64,000 bases of DNA from Homalodisca vitripennis (lineage: Eukaryota > Arthropoda > Insecta > Hemiptera > Cicadellidae). Below the pieces are notes generated by a model. It did not search any database. It saw only the letters and a list, made by a program, of their open reading frames with translations, and was not told the origin of the DNA. Each line of letters opens with the position of its first letter. The stretch's first letter is position 1. The translations under genes and the position numbers were made by a program. Shown piece after piece: positions 34,761 to 47,450 of the stretch. The DNA is taken from contig NC_060214.1 of NCBI RefSeq assembly GCF_021130785.1, positions 4,491,001 to 4,555,000 on the forward strand. Reading direction: 5' to 3'.

Positions 34761-35934
34761 CTTTTGTTAATCATAACAATATTAAAATGTTTATTGCTTT
34801 AGAGCTTCCCCCCTTTGGAATCTTAGTTATTGTCTGTCCTAACACTGTCTGGCTTAGTAAAGTTCATACCAATTTATATCGAGCTCCATAGATTCATAAA
34901 TTTTCAAAAGTAACTGTATAGAAAACGTTTTGCCTTGAGACTGCACATCTCGACTATGAAGCACTGTAGAATCTCTCTCGGTAAAATCTCTTACAGTACA
35001 AAAAGCGTTAAGATCTTTGAGCTCCATCCCATCAGCTCTTAGGACACTCATTAATTATTCTCAGTTACCATTTATTCCATTAAATATATTCATGCTAAAT
35101 TTTGTCAAAATATACGGATTCTATCTTGAGATTGCTTCACTGCGTAACACCTACAAACTATTTTTGGTTTCTTATATTTTTTATAAAATGCTTTAAATTT
35201 ATATACCAATTTTGATTCAGATGACAAGCATTTATTGACCTTGAACTCTGCCTTTTGGGCTGAAAAGGATGCTGAACAACTATTTTAGGTTAACATTTAT
35301 TCTATAGAATGAATGGTCATAATGGGTTCCTTTCCTTAAGTCCAGGACCTCACTAACTCTCCACAGGTAACTTGTATTCTATGCAAACACAAGGTATCTA
35401 GCTTTGTTGTGTAGAGACCCGTTCTGGTATTCAGGTCTGCCAACTAGTGTCAGTGAAATCATGTTATCTTCTATTACCATAAAAGTTCAGTCTTAACCGA
35501 TGTTAACAGTTTTTTACAGCCACAGTTACATCAACATTTGTGCAAATTTTGCTAACTATATTTACAACTTCAGCATAAAATAAAATTGTTCATTTCTGAA
35601 TTATAACACATAAATAATTAAGGAGTGATTTGCATTAGTTACTTCCACTCAACCTTAAGACTAAATGAAACTCATAGACTCAGCCAAGAGTGGACTCGCT
35701 TGTCTAGTTGATACATGTTTACATATTATTTGGTTAAATCTCATTATTCATGGATTGCTTGTTGCTATATCTTGCATGTATTAAATTGAGGAATTTTTAT
35801 TACTATAAAGATTTATTCAAAGGTACTTCCGGAGACAAACCGATGCTCATGTAGGATTTGGTCAAATAAATGTTCGTCCACAACATAGTACGTAGGAATA
35901 TATGAACAGCAGTACAATCTTTTTATTTCAGCTG
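34761..35934. other. intergenic AT-rich sequence
   Basis: No coding region or repeat recognised. Confidence 0.5.
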
Positions 35935-38415
35935 GAACTTGTCTCTTTCAATTTGTGCCGTATGGGTGGATCCTATTATGGATAAGCTTGAAGAACTGGA
36001 CATCAAAAAGGGAGCCGGTCCTGACAACATACCCCGTATAGTGCTGAAGGTTTGTAGCCCTGTACTGGTTCCTCATCTAACCATCCTTTTTAGGGCCCTA
36101 CTGGAAATTAGGGTTTTCCTGTTTTCATTGAATAAATACTTTGTGGTACCTATTTTTAAGCAGGGTGATAAAACTGATGTCAGAAATTAGAGACCAACTG
36201 TTATCCAGCCAACCCTTGCTACGGTATTTGAAAGCATTATTCTAGATTTTTTTACATTTCCACCTTAGTAAATGCATAACCAAGAACAACATGGATTTAT
36301 ACATGGGAGTTTAACAATAATTAATATACTTCAGTTCCAGGAATATATAATGTCCACATTTCTTAGTTCCTGTTCTGTAGATTATGTCTACTTTAACTGC
36401 GCCAAAGCCTTTGACAAAGTTAACCACCGCATTCTGCTTGCCAAACTAGGGAGATGTGGCATTTGTGTTTCATTGCTAGAGTGGTTCAGGAGTTATGGTT
36501 AACTAGCAGAGAGCTTATGGTCAAGTTTGATGGTGCTACCTCGTTACCTTTTTCTGTGCCATTTTGAGTTCCCCCAAGGCTCATACTTAGGCTCACTGCT
36601 CTTTTGCTTTTTTATTAATGATATTGGGAGTGTGATTTGAGTGGATTATCTATTGCTTTCTGAAGACTTTTAGAGTCAAAACATCCCTACCTCAAGAATG
36701 TCTTCAGCAGTTTCTTGATAACATTAGTAGTTTATTAATTTTATATTCAAACAGTAATGTTGTTACATACAAAAGTACATGCAGTTTTATATATGCAGCA
36801 GATTATGCAGATTGGTGTGTATCAACAAAGCCAAGAAATAATATCTCAATAAATGAATGTAAACTTATTACTATAAATAACAAATAAATATAAACTAAGT
36901 CAATATAACAACAACAATAATATAACAAAGATGTAAATAACAAATAAATATAAACTAAGTCAATACAAAAACAACAATAATATAACAAAAATACATAACA
37001 GGGAATTCAGAAATACTATTTCGTAAGTGACTGTAGCAGATTGCGATTAAACACAGGTCCACCATCACCAAAAAATCTTGATCAGCTGGGATGGCATTAC
37101 CGTGCCGTGCCAGTAGTCGGTGAAATGCTAATGCCATGGAACTTGTGTCTCCGGATGTCATGTTATTTTAGAACATTGTCAATTTTAGAGTGACCCTAAC
37201 TACCACATAAATGGTTGTCGATAGAAAAGCTGTGGTAGTCATTATGACTTCTTCACTTAGCCCAAATGCACATTTCACAGGTTTTAGAAAATCAGAAAAA
37301 ATTTGGTACCTAACAGCTGTCTATTGCACAATACAGCATTTACACAATATTACAGCCAAGAGTCACTTACACTTCAGATGAGGTTTATTTGCTAAATATT
37401 TGACCTATCACTGCAAGATGACACATCGATATATGTATCAAATGGCCTCTTGGTGACATTATGTCGCATATATATATATATATATATTTGCATTTCATCA
37501 GCTGAGTGATGTTCTAGGCAGGTGAGAGGTAAGATTGGCGGACTACGCGTATGTCAAATCGCGTCTCTCTTTTGGAATAACTGTTTGGGGTGGTGCATAC
37601 AAAACAATACTTGAACCACTCAATATTGTTCACAAAACTATTTTTAAAACAGGATTTAAAAAGCCTCGACGTCTCCCAACTGACACTCTTTACAGAGAAA
37701 CAAAATATTTACCATAAGACAACTTCATATCAAGAATCTCCTACTTATTATTTACAAAAATTCCAGTAGCCTCTTTTCTCCAGTTTCACATTCACATACT
37801 CGTAATACACGCTATTCCAATAGTACTGGAATTCGATCTCTCAGTGAGTAAATAGATCTCAACAATTAATGGCCACTACATCTCCCAAATTTTATATCGA
37901 AATATTTCTTAAAATTTAAACAATACTTATATTTTTTCCGCGCCTTAAATTTTTTTTTTTTTTTAACACATAAATAACATAATTTTTAATTTAATTGTAT
38001 CAGAGACTGAGTCCGGGTTTGACCGTTACCTCTCTGCCAACCCCCCTCCTCCGGACACACTCCGTCACATTTACTCAAGACATACATTGGCATTGGCTGC
38101 ATATAGTTGTGGTTGGGGCTTTAATCGATTAAACCAAACAATAGTTCAAACTCATCCTTTCTGGAATAATTGTTGCAATTATTATTTTTACTTAAGCAAC
38201 TCGGGTCTACACACAGGCCACATTGCCTATGTAGACCCATTTCCTTAGAGCAACCTTTCATCAGGCATATAAGATAAGAATTTATTATAAGAAACCCATT
38301 TAGTTACTTTTATTTGTTTCTTTAGATTAATAATAATTATCTCTTGTACCTTTTCTGTTCCTGTGTATATTGTCAAATCTTCAGGAAATAAATAAACTAA
38401 TTCATTCATTCATTT
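35935..38415 (+). mobile_element. decayed CR1/Jockey-like LINE, plus strand
   Basis: The frame at 35960-36190 gives LDIKKGAGPDNIPRIVLK and YFVVPIFKQGDKTDVRN (RT N-terminal motifs). The frame at 36272-36502 gives QHGFIHG and FNCAKAFDKVNHRILLAKL, the RT motif A with its Asp. A C-terminal part follows at 37535-37717 (LSFGITVWGG). The two parts are separated by 36740-37500, which holds unrelated AT-rich sequence and a local duplication, so the element has been interrupted. The 3' UTR runs to an (ATTC)n tail near 38400-38415. Stops and frameshifts show it is inactive. Confidence 0.85.
36875..36990. repeat. short direct duplication inside the LINE interruption
   Basis: AATAACAAATAAATATAAAC and the following AACTAAGTCAATA..AACAACAATAATATAAC block occur twice about 60 bp apart. 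Confidence 0.8.
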
Positions 38416-38871
38416 CACATGTAGGTTATAGCTGTCTGATCCTACACTCAAATTTAAATTAGATTGTACATTTTGAAAAGAAAAGGCTGCATGTCAGCGC
38501 TTCAGTGATGGAAATGCTGGTCATTTTCACTGTATTAAAGGTGTACATTATATTTGTACAATTATATTTTTTTCCTCCAGTATGTTAAAAATAACAGCTC
38601 AACCTTTTACACAATTAGTACATAACACACAATGGAACGGAACAGAAAAGTACAAGAACTACAAACTAATAACATTTTCCGTAACTCGTACTTGAATGTG
38701 TCCTTTAGGGAGGGTACCTTTCTTATAAGTATATTGAGTCAGTAACAAAGACTTGGCGTAGCATCTGTTATTATGTCAAAAAATACTGTGAAGGGAACAA
38801 AAATGTTTGACCTGAGGTTTAATTCTCAATTGTTATGGAAACATTTTTGTTGTAATTTTAGTTTTTAGGCT
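38416..38871. other. intergenic sequence
   Basis: Nothing recognised. Confidence 0.5.
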
Positions 38872-40705
38872 TATATGACTAGTAACATCTTGCCATAATA
38901 TTAGCCTCACTGCTGGAACCATCTTCAGTTAAGATTTTAAACTGAAACTGATATGAACTTGGGAATTACAGCTTATATGTGACTAGTAACATCTTGACAT
39001 ATATTAGCCTCACTGTTGGAACCATCTTCAGTTAAGATTTTAAACTGAAACTGATATGAACTTGGGAATTACAAGCTCATGTGACTAGTAACATCTTGAC
39101 ATATATTAGTCTCACTGTTGGAACCATCTTCAGTTAAGATATTAAACTGAAACTGATATGAACTTGGAAATCACAGCTTATGGGACTAATAACATCTTGA
39201 GATATACTAGCCTCGCTGTTGGAACCATCTTCAGTTAAGATTTTAAACTGAAACTGATATGAACTTGGAAATCACAGCTTTATGGGACTAATAACATCTT
39301 GAGATATACTAGCCTCGCTGTTGGAACCATCTTCAGTTAAGATTTTAAACTGAAACTGATATGAACTTGGAAATCACAGCTTTATGGGACTAATAACATC
39401 TTGAGATATACTAACCTCGCTGTTGGAACCATCTTCAGTTAAGATTTTAAACTGAAACTGATATGAACTTGGAAATCACAGCTTTATGGGACTAATAACA
39501 TCTTGAGATATACTAGCCTCGCTGTTGGAACCATCTTCAGTTAAGATTTTAAACTGAAACTGATATGTACTTGGGAATTACAGCTTATGTTACTAGTAAC
39601 ATCTTGACATATGTCAGCCTCACTGCTGGAACCATCTTCAGTTAAGATTTTAAACTGAAACTGATATGAACTTGGGAATTACAGCTTATGTGACTGTAAC
39701 ATTTTGACATATATTAGCCTCGCTGTTGGAACCATCTTCAGTTAAGATTTTAAACTGAAACTGATATGAACTTGGGAATTACAGCTTATGTGACTAGTAA
39801 CATCTTGAGATATACTAGCCTCGCTGCTGGAACCATCTTCAGTTAAGATTTTAAACTGAAACTGATATGAACTTGGAAATCACAGCTTATGGGACTAATA
39901 ACATCTTGAGATATACTAGCCTCGCTGTTGGAACCATCTTCAGTTAAGATTTTAAACTGAAACTGTTACGAACTTGGAAATCACATTTTATGGGACTAAT
40001 AATATCTTGAGATATACTAGCCTCGCTGTTGGAACCATCTTCAGTTAAGATTTTAAACTGAAACTGATATGAACTTGGAAATCACAGTTTATGGGACTAA
40101 TAACATCTTGAGATATACTAACCTCGCTGTTGGAACCATCTTCAGTTAAGATTTTAAACTGAAACTGATATGAACTTGGAAATCACAGTTTATGGGACTA
40201 ATAACATCTTGAGATATACTAGCCTCGCTGTTGGAACCATCTTCAGTTAAGATTTTAAACTGAAACTGATATGTACTTGGGAATTACAGCTTATGTTACT
40301 AGTAACATCTTGACATATGTCAGCCTCACTGCTGGAACCATCTTCAGTTAAGATTTTAAACTGAAACTGATATGAACTTGGGAATTACAGCTTACAGTAT
40401 GTGACTAGTAACATCTTGAGATATATTAGCCACGCTGCTGGAACCATCTTCAGTTAAGATTTTAAACTGAAACTGATATGAACTTAGAAATCACAGCTTA
40501 CAGTATGTGACTAGTAACATCTTGAGATATATTAGCCTCGCTGCTGGAACCATCTTCAGTTAAGATTTTAAACTGAAACTGATATGAACTTGGGAATTAC
40601 AGCTTATGTGACTAGTAACATCTTGAGATATATTAGCCTCGCTGTTGGAACCATCTTCAGTTAAGATTTTAAACTAAACTGATATGTCCTTGGAAATTAC
40701 AGCTT
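38872..40705. repeat. 102-bp tandem array, about 18 copies
   Basis: Unit of 101-103 bp; GGAACCATCTTCAGTTAAG occurs at 38915, 39018, 39120, 39221 and 39323 and onward. Each unit holds a 7-bp inverted repeat TTCAGTT..AACTGAA spaced by 9 bp. Two sub-families alternate in blocks: GACTAGTAACATCTTGACAT and GGACTAATAACATCTTGAGA. A three-unit order near 39540-39700 recurs near 40230-40390, suggesting block duplication. Confidence 0.95.
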
Positions 40706-41884
40706 AGGTTATTACATCGAGTTCCATGAGTGCATATTTTAAATGTTTATTGTTCAGCCCCACATGTATCGTCATAGAGTGGTTCAAATCTCAAACCTAA
40801 GGGAAAAACTCTGTAAGACTTATATGAAGAAATGACCTAGCAATGTTTACCCAGATAGTCAGTGAAAACAAAAAAGATAAGGACTGGAGGTCAAAGGTCA
40901 CATCTGCCTATTTAGACAAGATCAGGCTATAAGATTCCGTTAGGTACAATTAGATTTTCATCACTGGTTAGTTTATCTAACTTTGAGTATGTAGTACTAT
41001 TATACTCTTGAATATGCTTTTATGCCAATAAATCTCCTCAATGACTTATGTAACAATAAATGTTTATTTTGTTTGAAAACAACACCTTATATTATTCTTG
41101 GGTTATGGTTTGATGAAAATTTCTATTTTTTGTATTGCTGTCTTATTGGTGTTTTAGGACTATTAAAGGGTTTTCTGCTAACAGCCACCTCTGAAGGTTA
41201 TGTTTGAACTATTTAGACAATTTCACTGGAAACATGAACCTGTTAGAGGTATGGTATCACGAAAACATCTATTAAGATAAATTGTGCAGTTTTGGAACAT
41301 ATATGGTCAAAATTAGGAACTTCTACAAAGAATATAAAAGGAAATAGTATTCGAATATAATTGTATTAGGTACCAAAGTAAGTATACGCCAGAGAATTTT
41401 AATATTGTTAAATGTTTTTTAGACAAACATAATTTTTTTGTAAAAGGAGGTTGGAGACACCAAAATAAGTGTTAAAGAATTATAAAGCCCAGTATGATTA
41501 TGTTTTAAATAACTGTGTACACAAACTCTATTCAGGAAATATTAACCCATTTATCATATCTTTGTTCAAGCATTCATTTATTTATTCATTATTCTTCCTT
41601 TCTCTGTAAAATAAATAATGCATATAAAAATGCCACTGATTAAAAAAAATAGTCTTAAAGTAATCTGGTATACATAAAAACTAATATATTAAACTTTGCC
41701 CTGGAAACAGAAAGGGACAAAGCTGTAGAAGTATATGACCACCACTCTTTTGTTATAGGGTAGATTGTAAACTAAAATAAATTATATTGTAACACGCCTA
41801 GGCTGTTACAGTGTCTCCTCTTTAAACTGAAAGTTTTAACAATAATGAAACATTTTAATTTTGTACTAGAATAGTTAAAATAGT
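40706..41884. other. intergenic AT-rich sequence
   Basis: No supported gene or repeat. Confidence 0.5.
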
Positions 41885-43323
41885 TTTGGTTATCAAGAGA
41901 ATCAAGAATCTTTATTAGTCATAATAACATTATTAAAATGCATTGACATCGTCACCAGAGCTTCAATAAAATATTAAATCTAGATACATTACATTAAATG
42001 TTAATTCCAGTGAAAACCTGACTGGCCAGATGAAATAACAGTATACTATGTATAACTAAGCATGGACAATCAACAATAAATCCATGTATTAATAGATTTA
42101 AGAGAAAATTAATTAATAACATTGTAATAAAATGGTTAACATTCAATAATAAATAAATAAATAGTACAATAACAGACAATTTAAAACAGTAACATTTAAA
42201 ACATTTATGTGGGCTACAATATAGACAGGTTTAAAATTTAAAAAGAAACATCTATCACAGACAGTGTCAGGTATTCATCTATACTATAAAAAGGTCTAGT
42301 TAACAGCCATCTATACATCACTGATTTATATTTACTAAGACTAATGTTATGACTGGTAAGAGGTAGTTTATTAAACAAACGGATACCAATAAAAGAATAC
42401 ATAGATTGTGTTTTACTTAATCTGCAGTAGGGCTGATCTAAATATAAGTTGCCTCTAGTAGGATAGTGATGAATGTCATTTCTAAGAGAAAAGTCGCCAA
42501 GATTCTGTTTTAATTTAATCAGACATGAATAAATATAAAGGTTGATAACAGTTAGAATACCTTCCTCTGCAAAAATAGGTTTACATGTAGTTAAGGAGGA
42601 GACTCCTGCTAAAATTCTAACAGCCTTTTTCTGTAACAGTAATACTTTATGAATATCATGACTGTTACCCCATATGGTGATTCCATACGATATGGTGTTA
42701 TGAAAAAATGCATAATATGCGGATTTAAGATAATCTTTGGGAACAAGTTTCTTTAGGTGGCGCAGCAAAAAAATTACTCTTGACAGCCTACAACAGACAC
42801 TCTGAACATGGGGTTGCCAAGTCAACTTAGAATCTAAAGTTATACCCAACAGTCTTACACAGGACTTTAAATTTAAATTATACTTCGTTAGCGTAAGATT
42901 TTTACAAAGAGAAAATAAAATATTTTGTGATTTATTATCATTTAGTAACAGACCATTAGATGAAAACCAGTGGTTAGCTTGGTGGAGGACATGAGTTCTC
43001 TCTACAAACAAGGTATCTATATCGTTATTTATACAATAAAACGTGGAGTCATCTGCAAAAATTACTGAGCCGCAATCCACATTGGTAGGCAAATCAATTA
43101 TAAGAACTAAGAATAAGAATGGGCCAAGGACCGATCCCTGTGGTACACCACCCTTAACTGAAGCTAACTCAGAGAGTGTGTTGTTGAAGTACACCCTCTG
43201 AGTGCGATCAGACAGGTAAGTTCGAAAGAAGTTTAGCTCAACACCATTTAGGCCATAATGTTGTAATTTGTTAAGGAGGATGTCGTGTGGAGCACAGTCA
43301 AAAGCCTTTGTCAAATCACACAA
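41885..43323 (-). mobile_element. 5'-truncated LINE with long open reverse transcriptase frame
   Basis: The minus-strand frame 43323-42238 (361 codons) is uninterrupted. It begins inside the RT at DLTKAFDCAPHDILLNKL (motif A), then GGVPQGSVLGPFLFL (motif B), IFADDSTF (motif C with FADD in place of YADD), LLGITLDSKLTWQPHV (thumb) and the C-terminal LFNKLPL region. The 3' UTR runs to about 41885, where the minus strand reads ACTAATAAAGATTCTTGATT. The 5' end is cut at about 43323, as is usual for incomplete reverse transcription. The intact frame suggests a fairly recent insertion. Confidence 0.92.
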
Positions 43324-43329
43324 GCTGGC

Positions 43330-44135
43330 AAGTGTACTATATTGATTGTTATAGTTTTATTACGTTTAAATTTATTTGTATTTTAAGCTTTTCAAATTAT
43401 TTTAGTATATTATATGAAATAAACACAATTATTCGCGTAATAAATATTGTTTTTCTTGTTTTTTATTTATAATTTGTATTTTTCTATAAATAAACTCTTA
43501 AGATTTTCAAATGACTACAGTTTTATTAATGAAATTCAGTAAAGTATTGAAAACTTTGTTATAAACCCAGTTGTACATAAATTTATAGATTTGAAATGTA
43601 CAATATATAACATAGTAAAGTTTTAATAGAAATCATTTTAGAGTATAAAAAATGTTTGCATCACAATTTTAGGTATTTTCATTAAATGTATTGGTACCGT
43701 ATTCTAAATTATAACATAGAATTAAAATAATGAATGGAGATTTTATTACATTGAGGTATTGAATTATACTTATATGACTTGTTTTTAAAAATATGTGTCT
43801 TTCACAATATTAATCTATTGTTAATGACCTTAGGAGTGAGTATTCCTCAAGTCTTGATAACCTAAAATGTCAAGGATAAAGTTTTATATTTTTCAATGTG
43901 GTACATTATTATACAAAAATAAAATTATGATATCGAGTATTACTGATTGCTTGCTGTAATGATTGGCTGTAAATGCATTCTCATTTCGCGTGTGGAATAG
44001 ACGTAAATAATTCATAGTATATTATCAGTGAGTCTGAGTCAAAGTTCAAACAATCAGTTGATAAGTATAATTGTGGAAATCCAAACAGTTTCGAGTTCAG
44101 TGTTTTGTTAATACAGTGGGTTTCTGTCTCACATC
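43330..44135. other. AT-rich upstream region and 5' UTR of the secreted LINE-ORF1-like gene
   Basis: AT-rich with no ORF. ATTATCAGTGAGTC near 44020-44033 contains an arthropod initiator-like TCAGT about 110 bp before the start codon; this is a weak promoter indication only. Confidence 0.35.
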
Positions 44136-44783
44136 ATGCGACCTATAGGTGAAATTGTGTGTTTTCTGGTGGTTCTAACTTCTTGTTACAGCCAATGGTT
44201 GGTGTTTGCACCACTGGAAGACACCTCAGAACTGGAAGAGCCGGACCCATGGGTAGCTCTGATGAAGCCTGAACTTCCCAACACACTCGTACTCTCGAAC
44301 CCTCTAGACTACGACCAGCCCGAACTCGAAGAACCCGTTCAGGACCCTACGACATCCTCAACATTGGAAAACCTTGCTGAAAAAGTGGACAACTTGATGT
44401 CTCAACTGAAATCGCAAGAAGATAAAATTGCCAAGCTCGAAGAAGCCAATAAGAAGCTCATCGATAAAGTGGATATTATTGAACAACAAGTGAAGACGAA
44501 CAACTTGATATTCTACAATGTGACCGAGAACAAGAGAGAGAATCACAGATCCACTCTACAGAAGGTTCTTTTCATCCTGAACAGAGTTATGAAAGTGCGG
44601 GCCAGCCCCTCCGACATTACAGTTGCCCTTCGAGCAGACGTCGCTGACGACAACAACACCTTTTATAAACACCGGGTAATCGTTGTCAAGTTTGCCAACT
44701 TTGCCACCAGGATGAAAGTGCTGGGAGCTCGTAGCAGGTTGAGTCACTCTAACATTTGGGTGTCCCCTGATTACAGTGAACAG
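44136..44783 (+). CDS. secreted coiled-coil protein with LINE ORF1p-like domain, exon 1
   Basis: Starts MRPIGEIVCFLVVLTSC with a hydrophobic core and likely cleavage after CYS, a convincing signal peptide. An acidic, Pro-rich stretch follows (residues about 25-75), then a heptad-rich coiled coil (LENLAEKVDNLMSQLKSQED to about residue 120) ending QQVKTNNLIFYNVTENK. A region follows that ends HRVIVVKFANFATRMKVLGA. This order - coiled coil, NNLIFYNV(P/T)E, then VIVKF..R..VL - is that of LINE ORF1/Transposase_22-type RNA-binding proteins. Exon 1 ends GAACAG before GTAGGA in phase 0. The combination with a secretory leader is unusual; the protein could alternatively be a LINE fragment captured by a host promoter. 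Confidence 0.75.
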
Positions 44784-45194
44784 GTAGGAATAATTTTGAA
44801 GTTTAGGTTGTAGGGTTCACCTGATTTTGAAACCAGTTCAGTGATATAATATGATATGATATAATTACTCGGAGCCCGAGTATAAGAGAGATTTGGTGTA
44901 ACTTCCGGACTGCCTAAATGCTGTTCTTAATAAATTTGGAGACAACTCTAGAAGTCTCACGAGAATAGCTCTATGGAGCTAAACTCAACATTCACATTCA
45001 ATTGACCCTTCATCATAGCTACGTATGACAAAACAATGTTACAAAACAGTTAATTTTACAAATACAATAGTCACCCAATATAATTGAATTAATCTGGAAA
45101 ACAAATTTTTATTTTTGGCAACTATTTTATAAATAAATACAATTATATGATAAAGTTACAGTTTGAAAATGTATCTATTTAAAACGCTGCCAGG

Positions 45195-45440
45195 AAAAAG
45201 TTTTGGAGGGATCCAGACAAATGATATTATTCCGTAGTGGACAGAGAGTAAGGACCCATTTTGTTCCTTAAAAAGTTCTTGACCAGTTTCTTTGTTGAGA
45301 ACGATCTTTCAGCAGTACACGTCAGTAATACTGAATTGTTTAAACAATAATAATCGTTTACTAAAAAAGCAATTGAACAAATTGAAAATTTTGGAGGGAC
45401 CGGACCCCTAAGACTCCCTCACTGGCTAGGTCCTTGGTAA
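45195..45440 (-). mobile_element. hAT transposon fragment (dimerisation domain), uninterrupted copy
   Basis: A minus-strand translation near 45340-45240 gives LTCTAERSFSTKKLVKNFLR, then NKMGPYSLSTTE, matching the C-terminal dimerisation region of hAT transposases. The adjoining CCGGACCCCTAAGACTCCCT stretch is typical of non-coding parts of the ZMYM1-like hAT group. It lies in the intron of the secreted LINE-ORF1-like gene. A related copy at 47290 is split by a LINE. Confidence 0.8.
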
Positions 45441-45540
45441 CTATAAACAATGGGTAATAAATAACAATGAAAGTTGAATAAAAATACCTGGTTTCATGGT
45501 ACAAATACTATGCAAAAAAATATGTATAAAGAAAAATAGT

Positions 45541-45835
45541 ATGACTGAACTTGGTATTCTTTCCTACAAGACATATTCAATATAGAGATTGTAACAACTA
45601 TTGGATTGCATTCTCTGTTTTACCCCATCGCAATATACAATAATATTGTAGTGAGAGTAAACTAGTCTGACTGAACTCTTTATTCTTTCCTACAAGTTAC
45701 AGATATTATCAATATAGAGTGTAACAACTACCGGATTGCCAAATCACAAAGATGTGAAACAACAAAACAGTTTCTCTGTTTTACCCCATCGCAATATACA
45801 ATAATATTGTAGTGAGAGTAAACAATAGTCAAATA
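45541..45835. repeat. direct duplication, two copies offset by about 127 bp
   Basis: GACTGAAC..ATTCTTTCCTACAAG and TTCTCTGTTTTACCCCATCG..AGTGAGAGTAAAC occur twice. The second copy has an extra segment of about 55 bp (AAATCACAAAGATGTGAAAC). Confidence 0.85.
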
Positions 45836-46270
45836 CCACTACTTAAAATAACACCTAGGGGGAGGGGAAAGACATTTTACAAAAAAAGTTTTACGTGTTA
45901 AACTATCATTTCATCCTCCTTAGATATCTCATTATACATATTTGTTAATAAAATACAAAAACATCCCTGACATACTGAAATTTCTTAGGCTGTAAATAAA
46001 AGGTGCTTTTGATTTTTTATCTCAGGAAAGGGCAATACTCAAATAGCATTCCAAAATACTTTGTCAGTTCATTTAGACACAAAAATAATTTATTTTAAAA
46101 TGTTTAGTTATCTGCTTATAATGTAAAGAGCATCAATAAAGAATCCCAAACAAGATATTTATTTATAAGGAATGGCAGGGGGATAGTAAAACTTTTAATA
46201 GAGATGTGAGTATTTTTGTGCCTTCTGAAGTTTTAATTGCCACTGTAATCGATTTTAAATATGCCGACAG

Positions 46271-46588
46271 GTGAGCAAGACACGGAGTCAGCTGCTTCCA
46301 TTCTTGATTGACGCGAGGATTCAAGGCCACAGCGCTTTCTTGTTGTACGACAAACTGGTAGTGGACGGTATCAAAAAAACTTTGGTGGAACTCCAGGCAG
46401 AGGTGGAGGAGAGGACAAAACTAGTAGTGGAAGCCATTAACAAGCAATTTGAACCAGAGCCGGAGATGGATGAGGGGACAGAAGTGGAAGAGGAAGTCGT
46501 GGCTAGACTACCGGAGAATCCTGATGATCAAGTTGAGGAGGTCTATGTGGATCCAGAGTTCCAGGACAACGAGTATGAGGACGAATAA
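46271..46588 (+). CDS. secreted LINE ORF1p-like protein, exon 2 (C-terminus)
   Basis: After GCCGACAG, the phase-0 frame reads VSKTRSQLLPFLIDARIQGH, then SAFLLYDKLVVDGIKKT. In LINE ORF1-like proteins the pattern R..L.P....AR..G..A.L.YDKL...G is the end of the C-terminal domain, so the intron splits this fold and the two exons belong together. An acidic tail follows (EPEPEMDEGTEVEEEVV, DPEFQDNEYEDE) before TAA. The total is 321 residues. AATAAA at 46584-46589 overlaps the stop, and a second AATAAA lies at 46732. An upstream ATG in this frame is not needed, since the frame joins exon 1 exactly. Confidence 0.75.
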   Translation: MSKTRSQLLPFLIDARIQGHSAFLLYDKLVVDGIKKTLVELQAEVEERTKLVVEAINKQFEPEPEMDEGTEVEEEVVARLPENPDDQVEEVYVDPEFQDNEYEDE

Positions 46589-46739
46589 AATTGGATATAA
46601 AATTTAACATTATATCATCTTTGCCTTAATAATTGTGCTTCAAGGACGACATATCAAATTATTATAACATATTACAGTATAAGTTACACTAGTTTGACAT
46701 TTTATTGAAATTGTAGTATGTGATTCTAGAAAATAAATA

Positions 46740-47289
46740 ATATCTTAAATATGGAAGTTACCATATCATAATACCTATTATAACTATCCACTACTAACTA
46801 TTATTATTATTTGGTGGTTATCACCTGACCAGTATCATTTTATCATATTCCTATTAATTATATTACTATAAAATACAGTATACGTTTTTCCATATTTAAT
46901 ATAAACCATTATGCTTCTTTATATAATTCTTTTTCCCTATTAATCAATATTAGTATTAGTATCTTCTATTAGTAGAAGAAACAAAAAACTAAATTATTTC
47001 TTGTACATTGTGTTTCATAAGAGGTTTGTTTACATTTTGGTTTTTAATTGTTTTAATAAGGTTTGTTCAAATACTAAATTATTAGAGGTTTGGGAGAAAC
47101 TTTTCACTAACAACACTTCAAATTGTTAAAACATAAAATTAGCTCTTCTTTCTTTTTTGTCTTTTCCTACATCCAACGTACAGCATAGTTGTTCCTATTA
47201 TCATCCTATTCAATATTTGAAGCATATACAAGTATTATACAAATTAAAGCCATGCTGCAACAAAGTCAGGAAAAAACATTGGGAGATAA
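46740..47289. other. intergenic AT-rich sequence
   Basis: Nothing recognised beyond the 3' end of the preceding gene. Confidence 0.4.
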
Positions 47290-47450
47290 AGTTAACTGAT
47301 GTTTCCCGTAAGGCCAGAAAGTAAGGCAGTGCAGTCAACCACTCATTCGCCATTTTGTTCCTTAAAAAGTTCTTGACCCATTTCAATGTTGAGAACGATC
47401 ATTCAGCATTTCATGTCAGTAATACTGAATTATTTAAATAACAATATTTG
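47290..47450 (-). mobile_element. hAT fragment, left part (interrupted by LINE)
   Basis: Closely related to 45210-45350: the CCATTTTGTTCCTTAAAAAG and TTGAGAACGATC..TCAGTAATACTGAATT segments are shared. Its continuation (ATAATAATCGTTTGCTAAAA to GGTCCGGACCCCTTAGATCC) is found only at 49868-49950, after the inserted LINE. Confidence 0.85.
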
